A stretch of 64,000 nt of DNA from Sparassis latifolia (Eukaryota; Basidiomycota; Agaricomycetes; Polyporales; Sparassidaceae): positions 1,860,001 to 1,924,000 of the forward strand of contig CM031558.1 of assembly GCA_018466975.1 (NCBI GenBank), in the 5' to 3' direction. Numbering within the stretch: the first letter of the stretch is position 1; every line of letters starts with the position of its first letter. Made by a program: the position numbers and the translations under genes. The notes under the pieces were generated by a model. It searched no databases and had not been told where the DNA came from. It saw only the letters and a program-made list of their open reading frames with translations. Shown one piece after another: positions 1-10,250 of this stretch.

Positions 1-1461
1 AAGAACCTCTCGCAGATCGTCGGGCCCGCGTACGACGTACTCGGGTTCGACCCGCGCGGGACGGGCGCTAGCACGCCCGTCGCGCAGTGCTTCGCTAGCG
101 AGGCGGAGTACCAGATCTGGAACCTTCAGGGTGGCGGACTGCTCCACCCAGACGGCGTATCTGTCCCATTGGCCCGCGCTCGGGAGCAAGTAGTTGGTCA
201 GCGTTGCGCGCAGGCGCTCGGCGGGAGCGGGATCGAGGACGCGGCAGGGAGCTTGAAGGAGTGGGGCGGCGGACGGTTCATGAGTACGCCGAGCGTCGCG
301 ACGGACATGCTGCGCATAACAGAGAAACTTGGCCAGGAGAAGCTGCAGTACTGGGGCTTCGTGAGCAGCGCATGGTCTCGTTCCCGTTTTTGCGACTGCT
401 GACTTTGGTGGCTGTAGAGCTACGGGTCGGTCCTAGGGCAATACTTTGCGGCGATGTACCCCGACAAGGTGGGCCGGCTGATCATCGACGGCGTAATGGA
501 TGGGTACAATTACCGAGGGGACGTCCCAGGCGAGGTATGGAACAGCAACCTTGTCGACACCGAAAAGGTCCGAACATCTTTTTTCACATTCTGTCACCAA
601 GCGGGCCCAGAGAAATGCCCATTGTACGAGCCCACCGTGGAGGAGATCATCGCACGTGTGGACGTCATCATGGAGCGTATTTCTGCTGAGCCCGTTGCGC
701 TACCTTTCGCATCGGGCGGGCCGACGGTTATCGGGACAACGGAACTGATTCGAGCGATGTTCTTGGCAACGTACAATCCCGCGGCGCTCTTCGGAAGCCT
801 GGCGGACACGTATGTCGCAGTGGAGCAGAACGACACTACGACGCTGGCGAAGCTGTGGGCCACTGTCAACGGCGGGTTCGCGTGCAGCTGCAAGAGCACT
901 CCAGCGTGGCTTGCTGACTCGGAGACGGAGGCGTTCTACTTTATCGCGTGCGCCGACAGAGAGCCCACCTCGTACGCCCCCGACGACTTCGCCGCTCACC
1001 TCGCGAACCTGACCGCAGTGTCCCCGTCTGCGGGCCCGATTTGGGGCCAGATCTATCTGCAGTGCACCGAGTGGAGCGTTCGCTCTAAGTGGCGATACAC
1101 GGGCCCGCTCGCCGCCGAGAGCACCGCGAACCCGGTGCTGCTCATCGCGCCGCGGTACGATCCCGTGTGCCCCCTCTCGGACGGGCGCAAGGTGCATGCG
1201 CGCTACGGCGGATCTGGTTTACTTGTACAAAACTCATTCGGGCACTGCACCCTCTCCGCGCCGTCTCTGTGCACCGCCAAGTACGTGCGGGAGTACTTCG
1301 CCACCGGGGCGCTTCCGCCGGAGGGTGCGGAGTGCGAACCGGACGAGCTGCCGTTCGTAGGCACAGTGAAGGACGTCGCGGCGATGTCGAACGAGGATCG
1401 GGAGTTGTTGAATGCACTCAGGGGACTGTCGGGTGAGCTGCTGATGATGGGGAACTTCTAA
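1..1461 (+). CDS. Alpha/beta hydrolase with TAP-like C-terminal domain, 5' end outside window
   Basis: Exons <1..360 and 418..1461; the frame is open from base 1, so the N-terminus is missing. The product resembles fungal secreted tripeptidyl-aminopeptidase-like serine hydrolases, which cleave peptides or esters outside the cell; the substrate is not predictable. Visible: an oxyanion-side motif GFDPRGTG near the start, the nucleophile elbow GFSYGS (Ser of GxSxG), an Asp in the PRYDPVCPL stretch and a His in SFGHCTLSAPS, which complete a catalytic triad. The 57-bp intron 361..417 (GTGAGC...CTGTAG, phase 0) lies inside the nucleophile elbow, between GF and SYGS; unspliced, the frame stops at 402. 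Cysteine pairs in the C-terminal part fit an extracellular enzyme. An ATG at 454 lies downstream of the active Ser and is not the start. It is the only ordinary gene left of the zinc-finger block. Confidence 0.88.
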
Positions 1462-2835
1462 CATATCCTTCTAACGTCCTGATGGGGCATGCATAAAATC
1501 GATCCTTTCTTCATGTAGACGTCATCGTGTAATTTTCTGCGTTCTTCGCATTGAATCATATGCTGGTATGAAGGAGAGCCACTGCCTTGAGGTCCATGAC
1601 GAACAGGTTCATTGTACCTTAATTCCAAACAGCTGACCACGTATATCAGACGGTATCTCCTCTCCGTTGATACGTGAAAACCTCACGCGCTCGACACGCG
1701 CATCGATCTCCATGATCCTGCCATACGAGGTTGACCTGGTCCAAAGCTGCCATGGCATCAATGTTCGATAATGAAAGATTAACCGATAAGAGTCTAAGAA
1801 GGTAAAGATTGAGCTCACCGTCGAATTATACGAAGTCTGGCCATAATTGTCGCGGTTCTCTTTGTAAATGTGACTGCTGCAGGGAGTTGAGAGAAATAAA
1901 CTTACCAGCGCAGTGACTGCGTGTTCAATAAATTTAGTTAGCCCGTGAAAACATGATTCGAGGCAAGCTATCAGCCTATCACGACGCTTTCAGGCGTGTT
2001 CAGGACCATCGCGAGAAGAAACCACTAGAGCTTATGATACTTATGATTATCTATAGCCGCACGGAGTTTGGCGACAACACCGACAAGTTCACGATTTTTG
2101 ACCAGCGCTAGCGTCTACGAAGTACTGGCACACAACACGAGGCTCGCACCCTTCAGGAGTTTATTTATCCGGCGGATTGCAGATCCATGCGTAATTACGG
2201 GATCTCGTGCAACCTTGCAGCGCAGCGAGTCTAATAGGAATATTTGACGTCCACACTGCTCTTGCATGATTAACGATTGAATATGCGCGATGTGAGATTG
2301 GAGTGCGTTGAAGTGAGAGCGAGCTCCACATGTGACTCTGCATTCTCCGCGGCCACGTGCACCGTGACCTCCGGCGCGACCTAGCACTGCGTCATCACTC
2401 GCAGTTATGCGAATAGAAGTTGCATAGAAGCAAGTTTATTTAAATGAGACTGTATTTCCTTTAGCAACTGGTGTTAATGGAGGTGATAGCTAATAATACC
2501 TTGGTACATACACGTAACATGATGCACGGGATATCAGACAGAGGCGAAAAAACTGATAGATGACAACAGCGTCCGAGGTGTTCGGGACGCGAGATAGCAA
2601 AAAAGGTGAAGGTGAATACGAAAGCGCAGGAAAGCAACAAGGCTAGACAGCGACGGTCCTAGCATGTACACGTGCTTATCGATAACACTGAAGGCAAGTC
2701 TGCTGAAAAGGAGACAAATAGAGAGGCCGAATAAACAAAAATAGGATATAACCACAGAAAAGAGGTCAGTTCAGAGCAAGGAGGACAGCAAGGTAGATAT
2801 CATGTCAACGTTGCAGAAGAGGAACAAACCGTCAG
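1462..2835. other. Intergenic, no gene seen
   Basis: AT-richer sequence between the hydrolase and zinc-finger gene A. Only short open frames without codon periodicity or recognisable motifs are present. It should hold the 3' UTRs of both convergent genes. Confidence 0.5.
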
Positions 2836-3792
2836 TTACTGAAATGTGACCATCAGCAAGCAAAAGAGGCTGCGACATAAGTTGACCTCACATGTTTCCG
2901 CAGACGTGCGACATTGTATGGGGTGTAGATGGATGCGACGCACAAATTCGCCTTCTTCCCCTGCAACACATCTTTCCTCGAGTTCTTCAAATGCCTCTTC
3001 AACGAGTCCGTCCTGCTGAAAACGGACATGCAGCCACCAGCATACACCACACCCTCGAATTCCCACATGTTCGCAGTCTCCAGATCCACCCCAGCCTTGA
3101 TAGCCTCCCCAAGCGGAAGACCGCCGCACAAGGGTTTATAATCTGGTGGGTAATGGGATTTGACGTGCCGGTGAAGGTCAGCCTTGCGTTTGAAAGGAAA
3201 ATCACAAAATGGACATGTCTTCGAGCCGCATGGTAGGAGAGGGACCGGTTCGCTGACCTGCACCATGCGCGGTGTGAAGCTGGAGATTGAGCTCGTGGGC
3301 GAGGATACCGCGGATTCCGGAGAGATGGAGGTGGAATCAAGACCGACATCCGCCATGGCGCTGAAAAGAGGGTCTGGGGATGAATTGACCGAGGACGACG
3401 AATTTGACCACTGGCAGGCAGGAGAGGGATACGGCATGAATCGAGAGCCATGCATTGCACCAGCGCTACGATATGACCGGCAAAGCGAGGGTGGAGAAGG
3501 CTGCCCATAGTGGGTGGTTATCGGAGGAAGCGAGTGCTCAAGTGTAGGCCACGGAGCTGAAACATTCCCCAGGGGCAACGGCTCGAGAGGTGAGAAGCCA
3601 GAACTGTACGGCGAGGCCTATATGTCAGCATATGATGTTCAGTTACTGAAACACGCACGACAGAGCACGCGCCGATGAAGAGTGAAAGAATGAAAACGGG
3701 TCTATGAATGCATCTAGGTGGCCGGCCTGTTGGCCATCCCATATGAAGGTGGAAGTCAAACAAAGGGGATCGGCGAACAAAGAAGAGTTCAT
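2836..3792 (-). CDS. Zinc-finger protein copy A (C2H2 plus C-x31-C module)
   Basis: Model on the minus strand: 3792..3659, 3603..2892, 2838..2836, giving 282 aa. The phases of both introns (55 and 53 bp) agree. The start ATG at 3792 was chosen because the following residues match copy F (MxSS..., then DGQQ) and because a TATA-like CTTTATATA lies about 105 bases upstream (3896-3906). Ser/Pro-rich N-terminus, the motif RFMPYPSP, the anchor SSFTPR shared with F, then a classical finger CPFC-x12-HVKSH, then LCGGLP...GGC with exactly 31 residues between the two Cys, C-x12-H and a distant Cys, ending PYNVARLRKH. The second intron ends directly before a TAA stop. Probably a nuclear DNA-binding regulator; the target is unknown. 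A and F form subfamily 2 and are mirror partners in the inverted duplication. Confidence 0.75.
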
Positions 3793-4302
3793 GATTGGGA
3801 CGGGAGAAGAGGAGGGAAGGGAAAGAAATTAAAATGACACGCGAAGGAGAGAGGAGAGAAGACCTGCGTTGGCTGCACATCATGCGGAGGTGAAGAGTAT
3901 ATAAAGGATGAAGGGGAACCCTCACGCAACGAGTCGGTGCAGTGCTCAGTGTGGCCCATCCTTTCCGAAAAAGGCACTTCGGCGCGTGCGCGAAAGGCTG
4001 TGGAATCTGGATATCGCGCCGTTGGAATATCTGAGTCGGCCGTGTACCTCTCTTGAACATGCCGAGGCACGGCCAAGAGGTGTAAGGACCTCTTACTCGC
4101 AGTGCTTGCCCACAAAGCATTCATGCCATACTGCGTACAGTGAGCACCGGAGTCCCCACGACAGGCCGCTAGCCACTGCGCAATCCACACATCATTCATT
4201 TGGAGGCACGCGAAGAATCAGATAAACTCAGCCACCTGGCCGGCTCTCCGCGATTGGTTGAGAAGCTGCTCTCCAACTATCGCAGGCCGCCCGATATCAT
4301 CT
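3793..4302. other. Spacer between zinc-finger genes A and B, left-arm homology
   Basis: Contains the minus-strand TATA-like promoter of gene A (3896-3906). The stretch 4211-4290 is the reverse complement of 33,480-33,530 in the right arm (shared GAGCCGGCCAGGTGGCTGAG), showing that the inverted duplication includes noncoding DNA. No other gene seen. Confidence 0.55.
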
Positions 4303-4404
4303 TGGTCTCGTACCCAGACGGTTATCTCATCGCACCCCGCAGATAACACCGTGACGCGGTGATAGGGTGCGACGCCGTTAGATAACCGTCTGGGTACGAG
4401 ACCA
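4303..4404. mobile_element. Short Mutator-like MITE (102 bp)
   Basis: Begins TGGTCTCGTACCCAGACGG and ends with its reverse complement (CCGTCTGGGTACGAGACCA). The terminal inverted repeats match those of the 709-bp element at 32,696..33,404. It is almost all TIR, so it is an internally deleted, non-autonomous copy. No clean 9-bp target duplication is visible; flanks share only a few bases. It lies in the arm position homologous to the larger element, but inserted a few tens of bases away. Confidence 0.7.
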
Positions 4405-5007
4405 ATCTTACTCGCCAGGCATGGGAACATGACAAACTGGCCGTTCGCACCTTCGATGAAAAAGCGTTGTGTCTACATCTTCGGCAGACCTGCTCAGCCT
4501 TCAGACAGATATGCTCGTCCAGACCACCCGAAAGTTGATAAAATTATAGAGATTGGATTGGTGGAGAGAGAGGGAGAGCACTTCCGCTCAGGATAATGCG
4601 CAACATGGCGCGGGATCACCAGAGAGCACAGTGCAATGAGACCTAGCTGAGATCAGAGGGGGGGATACACAGCCAGAGGAAAAGCGCAATGTACGATATC
4701 CAGAACGTGCAAAGGCACGACAAGGAGAGATATAGAGGGGGTGTAAACAGAACCTTCGAAAGCAGACTCGTCGTTATTTATAAAAAGTCAACCTCGTAGA
4801 TGAATATGTGGGCATAGATGGACGGAATCCAACGGAGTAGTAAGTGGAGACGAGAACCAGAATAGCGCAGAGCAGATGAGAGCAGCAAATCGAAGCCAAG
4901 AGAGGAAAAACACGCAGAAGAGAAAAAAGGGATGCGATGTTCTGGAGACTCGGCGGCCATCATCAGTATGCACTAGAAATTCCAAGACAAGACAGCTCAC
5001 CATCTGT
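4405..5007. other. 3' flank of zinc-finger gene B
   Basis: Holds the 3' UTR of gene B, including a GT-AG intron at 5000..4942 that starts 8 bases after the stop codon. The block 4500-4565 (GGTCTGGACGAGCATAT on the minus strand) matches the E flank near 32,590 and the C/D flanks, marking the far end of the duplicated unit. Hydrophobic open frames here are not convincing genes. Confidence 0.5.
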
Positions 5008-6324
5008 TCACTCCTCGTCGCCTACTCTACGGGTGCGCTCCAGATTGTAAATCGTAATGCTCCCGACGCAGCGCCTCGACCGCAGGAGATGGCGGGAGAG
5101 CGAGTCCTTACGAGTGAACTCTGTCATGCATCCGCCATAATATTCCACTCCCTCATGCACAAACGGCATCTTGGCCTCCACAGTGACACCGGCGCGGATC
5201 GCTTCCGCCTTCGGCAGACCGCCGCAGAGTATCCTGAGAGCCTTCTTGCTGTGGCTCCGGACATGCCTATTCAGGTCAGACCACCGCTTGTAGGATGCCC
5301 CGCAGTACTCGCACTCAGTCGTGCCCGCCGGCGGCGGACGTACCGCCTCGTCAAACTGTTCATTCCGTGACGCGGTGCGCCGGAACTGCGACGACGACGA
5401 TGGCACCGTTGACGACTCGGCGAGCGCATAGGGCGCGTACCGACGCGTACGCGCAGTTTGGCGCCGAGCTTGTGCCGGACACGAAGGCTTTGCGCGCGAA
5501 AGACGTGATGGTTTGGGCGAACAACGCGATGGCTCTGCGCGCGAACAACGCGATGGCTTTGCGCACGAAGGACGCGATGGTACATATTCATCTTCCGACT
5601 CCGAGCCATCATGCTCTCCATCCATGTCCTGCTCAGAATCCCATGCTTGTTGTGATGGGGAAGGGGATGAGCCCCATACTGGAACTCGGACCAAGGAGAA
5701 CTCTGGGAGTGGCGGGTAGCCATAAGATACTGAAGAGGTATAGGACGTCGAAGAGGTGTAAGACACTGAGGAGGTGTAAGATGCTGATGAGGGCGTGTGG
5801 TAGTAGTTATCTGCCGCGTTGCGGTGGTGGCCAGAATAGGTGTTACCGGAACATGAAGAGTAGGTAGCCTGATTGTGGCCGTCAGACGGACCAACGGGAA
5901 AGAAATGGCGTGGCACGAAGGACAATCTATGTGATGTCAAGTGTACTGGGATGCCGAAGTTGTCATTGTCAATGTGGCCAAACTGGGGCAAGGCCAGGGA
6001 AGTACCAGAAGGGGTCCTGAAGAGATGCAATGACATGAGTACAGTGTACACATAACGTGAAGGGTGAAGGCCACGCACATGAGGCCTAGCATGAGTTCAG
6101 TAGACGGGACGGATGAGTTGAAGTCGGTAGTGGCCGAGACAACATCCGCAAAGGAATCGAAGGAGGATGTCGATTCCGGACTGCTATTGAAGATAGGAGA
6201 AGGCACCTCCGGGAAGGGATTGGATGTGTTCGGGTAGTATGAAGACACGTAAGGGTTCGCGTTGAATGCTAGCTCCTCCGTCGAGGGCCTGCATGTAGGT
6301 GTTGAGGCGGAGAGAGCGTCCCAT
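5008..6324 (-). CDS. Zinc-finger protein copy B, frameshifted in exon 1
   Basis: Minus strand: exon 1 6324..6079, intron 6078..6017 (GTGCGT...TTCAG), exon 2 6016..5008. The ATG at 6324 aligns with the start of E (both continue RLNTYMQA). Exon 1 has one extra G in the GACGGAGGAGC stretch near 6280; without it the frame runs EELAFNANPYVSS and joins exon 2 in the conserved phase 2. As written, the gene is broken close to its N-terminus, or the base is a sequencing error. Exon 2 is intact: tandem SYTSS repeats, an acidic patch, Lys/Arg-Pro-Ser repeats, RRYAPY, finger CEYC-x12-HVRSH, LCGGLP-x31 module with GGCMTEF, HLLRSRRC and the tail YNLERTRRVGDEE. Mirror partner of E. Confidence 0.7.
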
Positions 6325-6383
6325 TGCAGAGGACAGAGGAGGAAGAGATGCGGGGAAGAGCGACGGGTGTGGATGGAAAGACT

Positions 6384-6541
6384 GGATGCTTACCCGGCAT
6401 GTTTTATAGCAATTGAGGGAGCAGAATGACTGAAAGGATGCCCTTTGTCGCCGCCGGAAGCCAAAGTATCGTGGGACAGTTACAACATCCTAAGATCACA
6501 GCGTGGTCGGCCAAGCAGATCTGTCCGCAGATGTGATCTTA
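6384..6541 (-). promoter_or_regulatory. Promoter module of zinc-finger copy B with inverted repeat
   Basis: Read on the minus strand: inverted repeat 6541..6491 with perfect 10-bp arms TAAGATCACA/TGTGATCTTA and a 31-bp centre, then TTGTAACTGTCCCAC (6486..6471), then a TATA-like CTATAAAACATGCCGGG box at 6413..6390 followed by GTAAGCATCC. The same order of elements occurs before C, D and E. The arm sequence differs from C/D (GATC instead of GAGC), but the symmetry is kept, which suggests selection for the palindrome. Role as an operator is inference. Confidence 0.6.
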
Positions 6542-7944
6542 GAGTGTCTCCGCCGCCGCCCTGGGGCCCTTCGTCATCCGTTGCTGCGTCTCCAGCTCAA
6601 GCGCTCAAGGTTCGGCAGTAAGTGGACAATAGCGCGAATGGCAAGGTTATTCCCGCATGCAAGGTCCGGCGGCGGAGGCCGAGGACGACGGAGTTCACCT
6701 TCCTTTTCCAATCGTCGTTTGTCTAATTGTAGCATCCAGAGATTGCACAATTGAGGAGCGTACTTGTGGAGGCGTTTCATCCCAGACCGCGCAGAGATTC
6801 TGCCAGCTGGTCGATGCAAGGCTGACATATGCAAACCACAAACAATCATACTAACACAAGTCTCACTCACCCAGAGATCTCAGCTCAGCTCCGTGGCTGT
6901 GCTTGCATGCACGACGCAACTATTCGCCCAGAGGCCCGTTCAGTGATGATGCCGCCACTGAACACATTGTTACATAAGCTTAAGGTTAACTGGGTTTTCG
7001 AAGACGACTGAGCGCCCTTATAAGTACAGATACCGCCTGCTCGGACGTAAGCTCAGCCGGAGGAATTCCATAAGTTGTGTTTGGGGCGTCGCGCAACTAA
7101 AGAGGACACATTCTAAGAGGGACAACGTTAATGACGGTTACGATGCCGAAACGGGAAGGAGACATACCAAGAAAGGAACTACAACGTGCATTACGAGGCG
7201 TAGAGAGCTGCACGAGGAAGACGGCGCGGTTCTGGATAGTATGCGAGGCACGCACCGCAGGGTTATGGAGGGGGGAGTTCGACGAGCACTGCACTCGCAG
7301 CAGAGCCTTCATTGTACAACACGCAGGGGCAATTCAGTACCCACCGTCCGGCGGCTGGCCGTAGCGTCGGGCGTGTGGTCGCACGAAGGGATGAGATAAA
7401 GCCACCTCTGCCGGAGAAAACACCTACACAATTGGCTGAATCATAATTCCCTCGCGAAGACCAACCTCCTCCAGATACGCTCGACGAGACCGTCCAAGAT
7501 TTGATAGAGTGATAGAGAGAGTTGAAGAGATTGGATTGGTTAGGCAAGAAATAGAGTTGCCTCATAAATGTACAACATCCCGGCAGATCACCGGAGACGG
7601 AGCGATAAGACCGAGTGGCAAGAGGCGAGCACACATCACAAAGAAGACAAATCATCCACGAGGAAGATCAGATATACAACGTCCGAGGGGCACGGAAAAT
7701 GCATGAGGAACAGGATGACGAAGAGTGAAAGCAGGAGTCCACGGTAAAAAATTGAGTATACACAACAATTCACTGTGCCCGGCGGGTAAATGGTTGTGTA
7801 TAGATGAATGGAATATATGGCCGGAACACAACAAAGTGAACAGATCGGAAGGAGATCGAGATTATGACGGACCAGATTCAGAGAGGGAATTGGAGCCAAG
7901 AGGAATAGGGCAATAAGAAATAATAAACAGAGGGACGCGACAAC
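6542..7944. other. Spacer between B and C, mostly 3' flank of C
   Basis: From about 7140 onward it is the reverse complement of the D flank (28,680-29,741): shared landmarks are the CCGAAACGGGAAGG box at 7145-7160 and the GGTCTCGTCGAGCGTAT block near 7480. 6542-7140 has no clear counterpart and no supported gene. Short open frames here look fortuitous. Confidence 0.5.
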
Positions 7945-8004
7945 CTGGAGCACGACTATGGTCAGCATGCACAGAGACTCCTAGATGACGAGCTCACCGT
8001 TGAT

Positions 8005-9326
8005 TCACTCCTCATGGGGACGTTCCAAGTTATACGGCGCCGTAAGGCTTCCCACGCAGTGCTTCGAATACCTAAGATGCCGAGAGAAGGAGTCTTTACG
8101 ACTGAACTCGCGCATGCATCCGCCATAGAATGCCACACCCCCATACACGTACGGCAACCTGGCCTCCACATTGACGCCGGCGCGAATCGCCGCTGCTCGA
8201 GGTAACCCACCGCAGACATACCTGCGCGCGGCCGGACTGTGCGTCAGGACGTGTCGCTTCAGATCCGTGAACCGTGGAATTTCCTCTTCGCAGTATTCGC
8301 ACTTCGTCTCCCCCTGCCGCGGCAGACGCACCGGCCCCGCAATCTGCTTGTTCCGCGCTGCTACCCGCCGCAACGGCGTGGAGGGTGAGGACGACAGGGC
8401 GGAGGGCGAAGACGGTCCGGCAAGTGCAGAGGATGTACTCCGCGCGTATGGAGCGTGTTGGCGCGTGTTCCTCGTGAGCGTACCTCGCCGCCGAGGAACA
8501 CCGCGCGAGCTTGACGATGCCTTCAGCGAGGGCACGTATTCGTCTGACGAGCCGGAGTCCTCGCTCGATCCATCAGCGTCCTCCTCCGAGTCGTGTGCCT
8601 GCTGCTGGGCGGTGGCATTCGCTGCCTTGGCGCGAGACGCGCGGGTCACAGGCAAGGGCGGCAGTGAAAGAGCCGAGATGGGGGAAAGCACCTCGGCCGG
8701 AGATGTGACCGAGGAATGCTCTGAGAATGACGCAGAATAGTTTGAGGGTGATGAGGGCCCGTTGTGCGCGTTGTGGTAATCATCTGCACCACCATGGTGG
8801 TGGTCTGAGGTCCTGAGGGACGGGGAGTACGGGGAGTGGATCCGACCGCCGAGACGGGAGGGGTTACCGAGGAAGGAATCGTATCCATCAACCGGTTGGC
8901 CCAGGAACGTATCCCCAACAAACGGGCGCCCCCGCGGTGAGGTGCTATCCAGGTTTCCGAAAATATCGTTGTCGAGGTAGTTGGGGACCTCGGGGAAGGT
9001 CAACGAGGAACCAAAGGGGGTCCTGAATACATCAGAGCACAAGCATCAGTGGGAGCACATACAGTAGGGAACGAGAGAGCCACGCACATGAGCCCGAGCA
9101 TTGACCCGGCAGAGACAACCGAAGGGGTATAGAAGGCGAAGGACGCGCCAATGTCGACAGAGTCAGATGACATTGTAGAATCAGGGCTTCCATGGGGTGC
9201 GGGAGACGAGGTAACACCGAAAGATATAGGTCCTTCCGAGTACATGGACGCGTAGGGGGGCGCGTCGAATGGAGCCTCGCAGTCGAGGGCCTGCAGGCAA
9301 GCGCTGAGGCAGTGGGAGTATTCCAT
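8005..9326 (-). CDS. Zinc-finger protein copy C
   Basis: Minus strand exons 9326..9088 and 9022..8005, intron 65 bp (9087..9023, phase 2), 418 aa. Exon 1 (MEYSHCLSACLQALD...) is nearly identical to exon 1 of D. The middle is Ser/Pro-rich with an acidic stretch (EEDADGSSEDSGSSDEY), a basic patch and HAPYARS. Finger CEYC-x12-HVLTH, then VCGGLP, exactly 31 residues to GGCMREF, C-x12-H, and HLRYSKHC; tail APYNLERPHEE. The C-terminal third differs from D, which has an E-like finger region instead. A further intron lies in the 3' UTR (7997..7945, 53 bp), starting 8 bases after the TGA. Likely a nuclear transcription factor; no target is known. Confidence 0.85.
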
Positions 9327-9383
9327 GGCAGAAGGAGGGGGAAGGGGTGCGGGGGAAGAGCGCGGGGCGCAGATGGAGAGACA

Positions 9384-9521
9384 GGATGCTTACCCGGCAT
9401 GATTTATAGCGATGGAGGGAGCAGGAGATGGAAGGGACGCGGGGGCGGGCGAGAGAGACTGTGGGACAGTTACAATGCTATAAGAGCACGTCGTGTAGAT
9501 CCGTTCCAAGATGTGCTCTTA
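9384..9521 (-). promoter_or_regulatory. Promoter module of zinc-finger copy C with inverted repeat
   Basis: Minus strand order: 41-bp imperfect palindrome 9521..9481 (TAAGAGCACAT...ACGTGCTCTTA), TTGTAACTGTCCCAC (9474..9460), then CTATAAATCATGCCGGG and GTAAGCATCC (9410..9384), 58 bases before the ATG at 9326. Almost base-for-base the reverse complement of the D promoter at 27,147-27,285. Confidence 0.65.
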
Positions 9522-9578
9522 CAGCAGGGTATCTCCCCCGCGCCTGTTCCTAATCTGTTCCTAACCTTAACCCGGTGG

Positions 9579-9625
9579 GTCTCGTACCCAGACTGTTATC
9601 GCAACCCTACCACACATCCGGGGCG
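9579..9625. repeat. Mutator-like MITE terminal fragment at the inner edge of the left arm
   Basis: GGGTCTCGTACCCAGAC matches the TIR of the 4303 and 32,696 elements. It lies directly where homology to the right arm stops (CGGGTTAAGG at about 9575 and 27,091), so it marks the inner boundary of the inverted duplication. The opposite end of the element is not recognisable; 9690-9730 has a diverged GTCTCGAATCCAGACGG. Confidence 0.5.
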
Positions 9626-10250
9626 GCCCCCTACTTCGCACTTAGCTCTCAACAGCCGCTCGAAAAGCCGTGCTTTAGTCTCGAAGCTAGTCTCGAATCC
9701 AGACGGCAGGTAGTACGTACACAGTATTGTCCCTGGGTCGCGGTGGCCACCGCGCTTGGCCGGTGACCGACCCGTGGTACCTTCCCACGCGCGGGCCGGT
9801 GCCCCTCGGTATATGCCGCCGGTGACCATAACGCGCCGTGTATGCCGCGCGGCCCGTTTGGGCAGTAGATACCTATTCTAGCAATAGTTGCCATACAGAA
9901 TACAGACTTCCTCGCAGCCTCCCTCCCGCTGCGCGTTGCTACAGAGTGAAGCTTGCCAAAATCCCTCCCTGTGACATATGTACGGGTCTGTACATGTCTG
10001 CATATGTGCACTATCGGGGCGGCAGTGGAATCGTACTCGCACGTGATCGTGATGGTTCCTTGGTGCACTGCTGCTTTCTTGACGCAATTTCTTCTTGTGT
10101 AGTACTGAGATCACTCGAAAATCTGTATTGCAAAACATGGGACAAGTTTGTATTGTACACTAGAGAAGTTTCTGTACAGTAGAAATAAGGCCATTGTAGA
10201 TTAGACAAAAGGAAGAAAGAAAAGAAAACACCGGAAAAGACTCTGAAGGA
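9626..10250. other. Intergenic, no gene seen
   Basis: Between the MITE fragment and the Crypton. Only short overlapping open frames on both strands; no motif recognised. It may contain the 3' end of the Crypton. Confidence 0.45.

Noticed and set aside
454..1461. Stand-alone ORF starting at ATG 454
   Set aside because: The reading frame and homology continue upstream through a clear 57-bp intron; the ATG is inside the domain, downstream of the active Ser.
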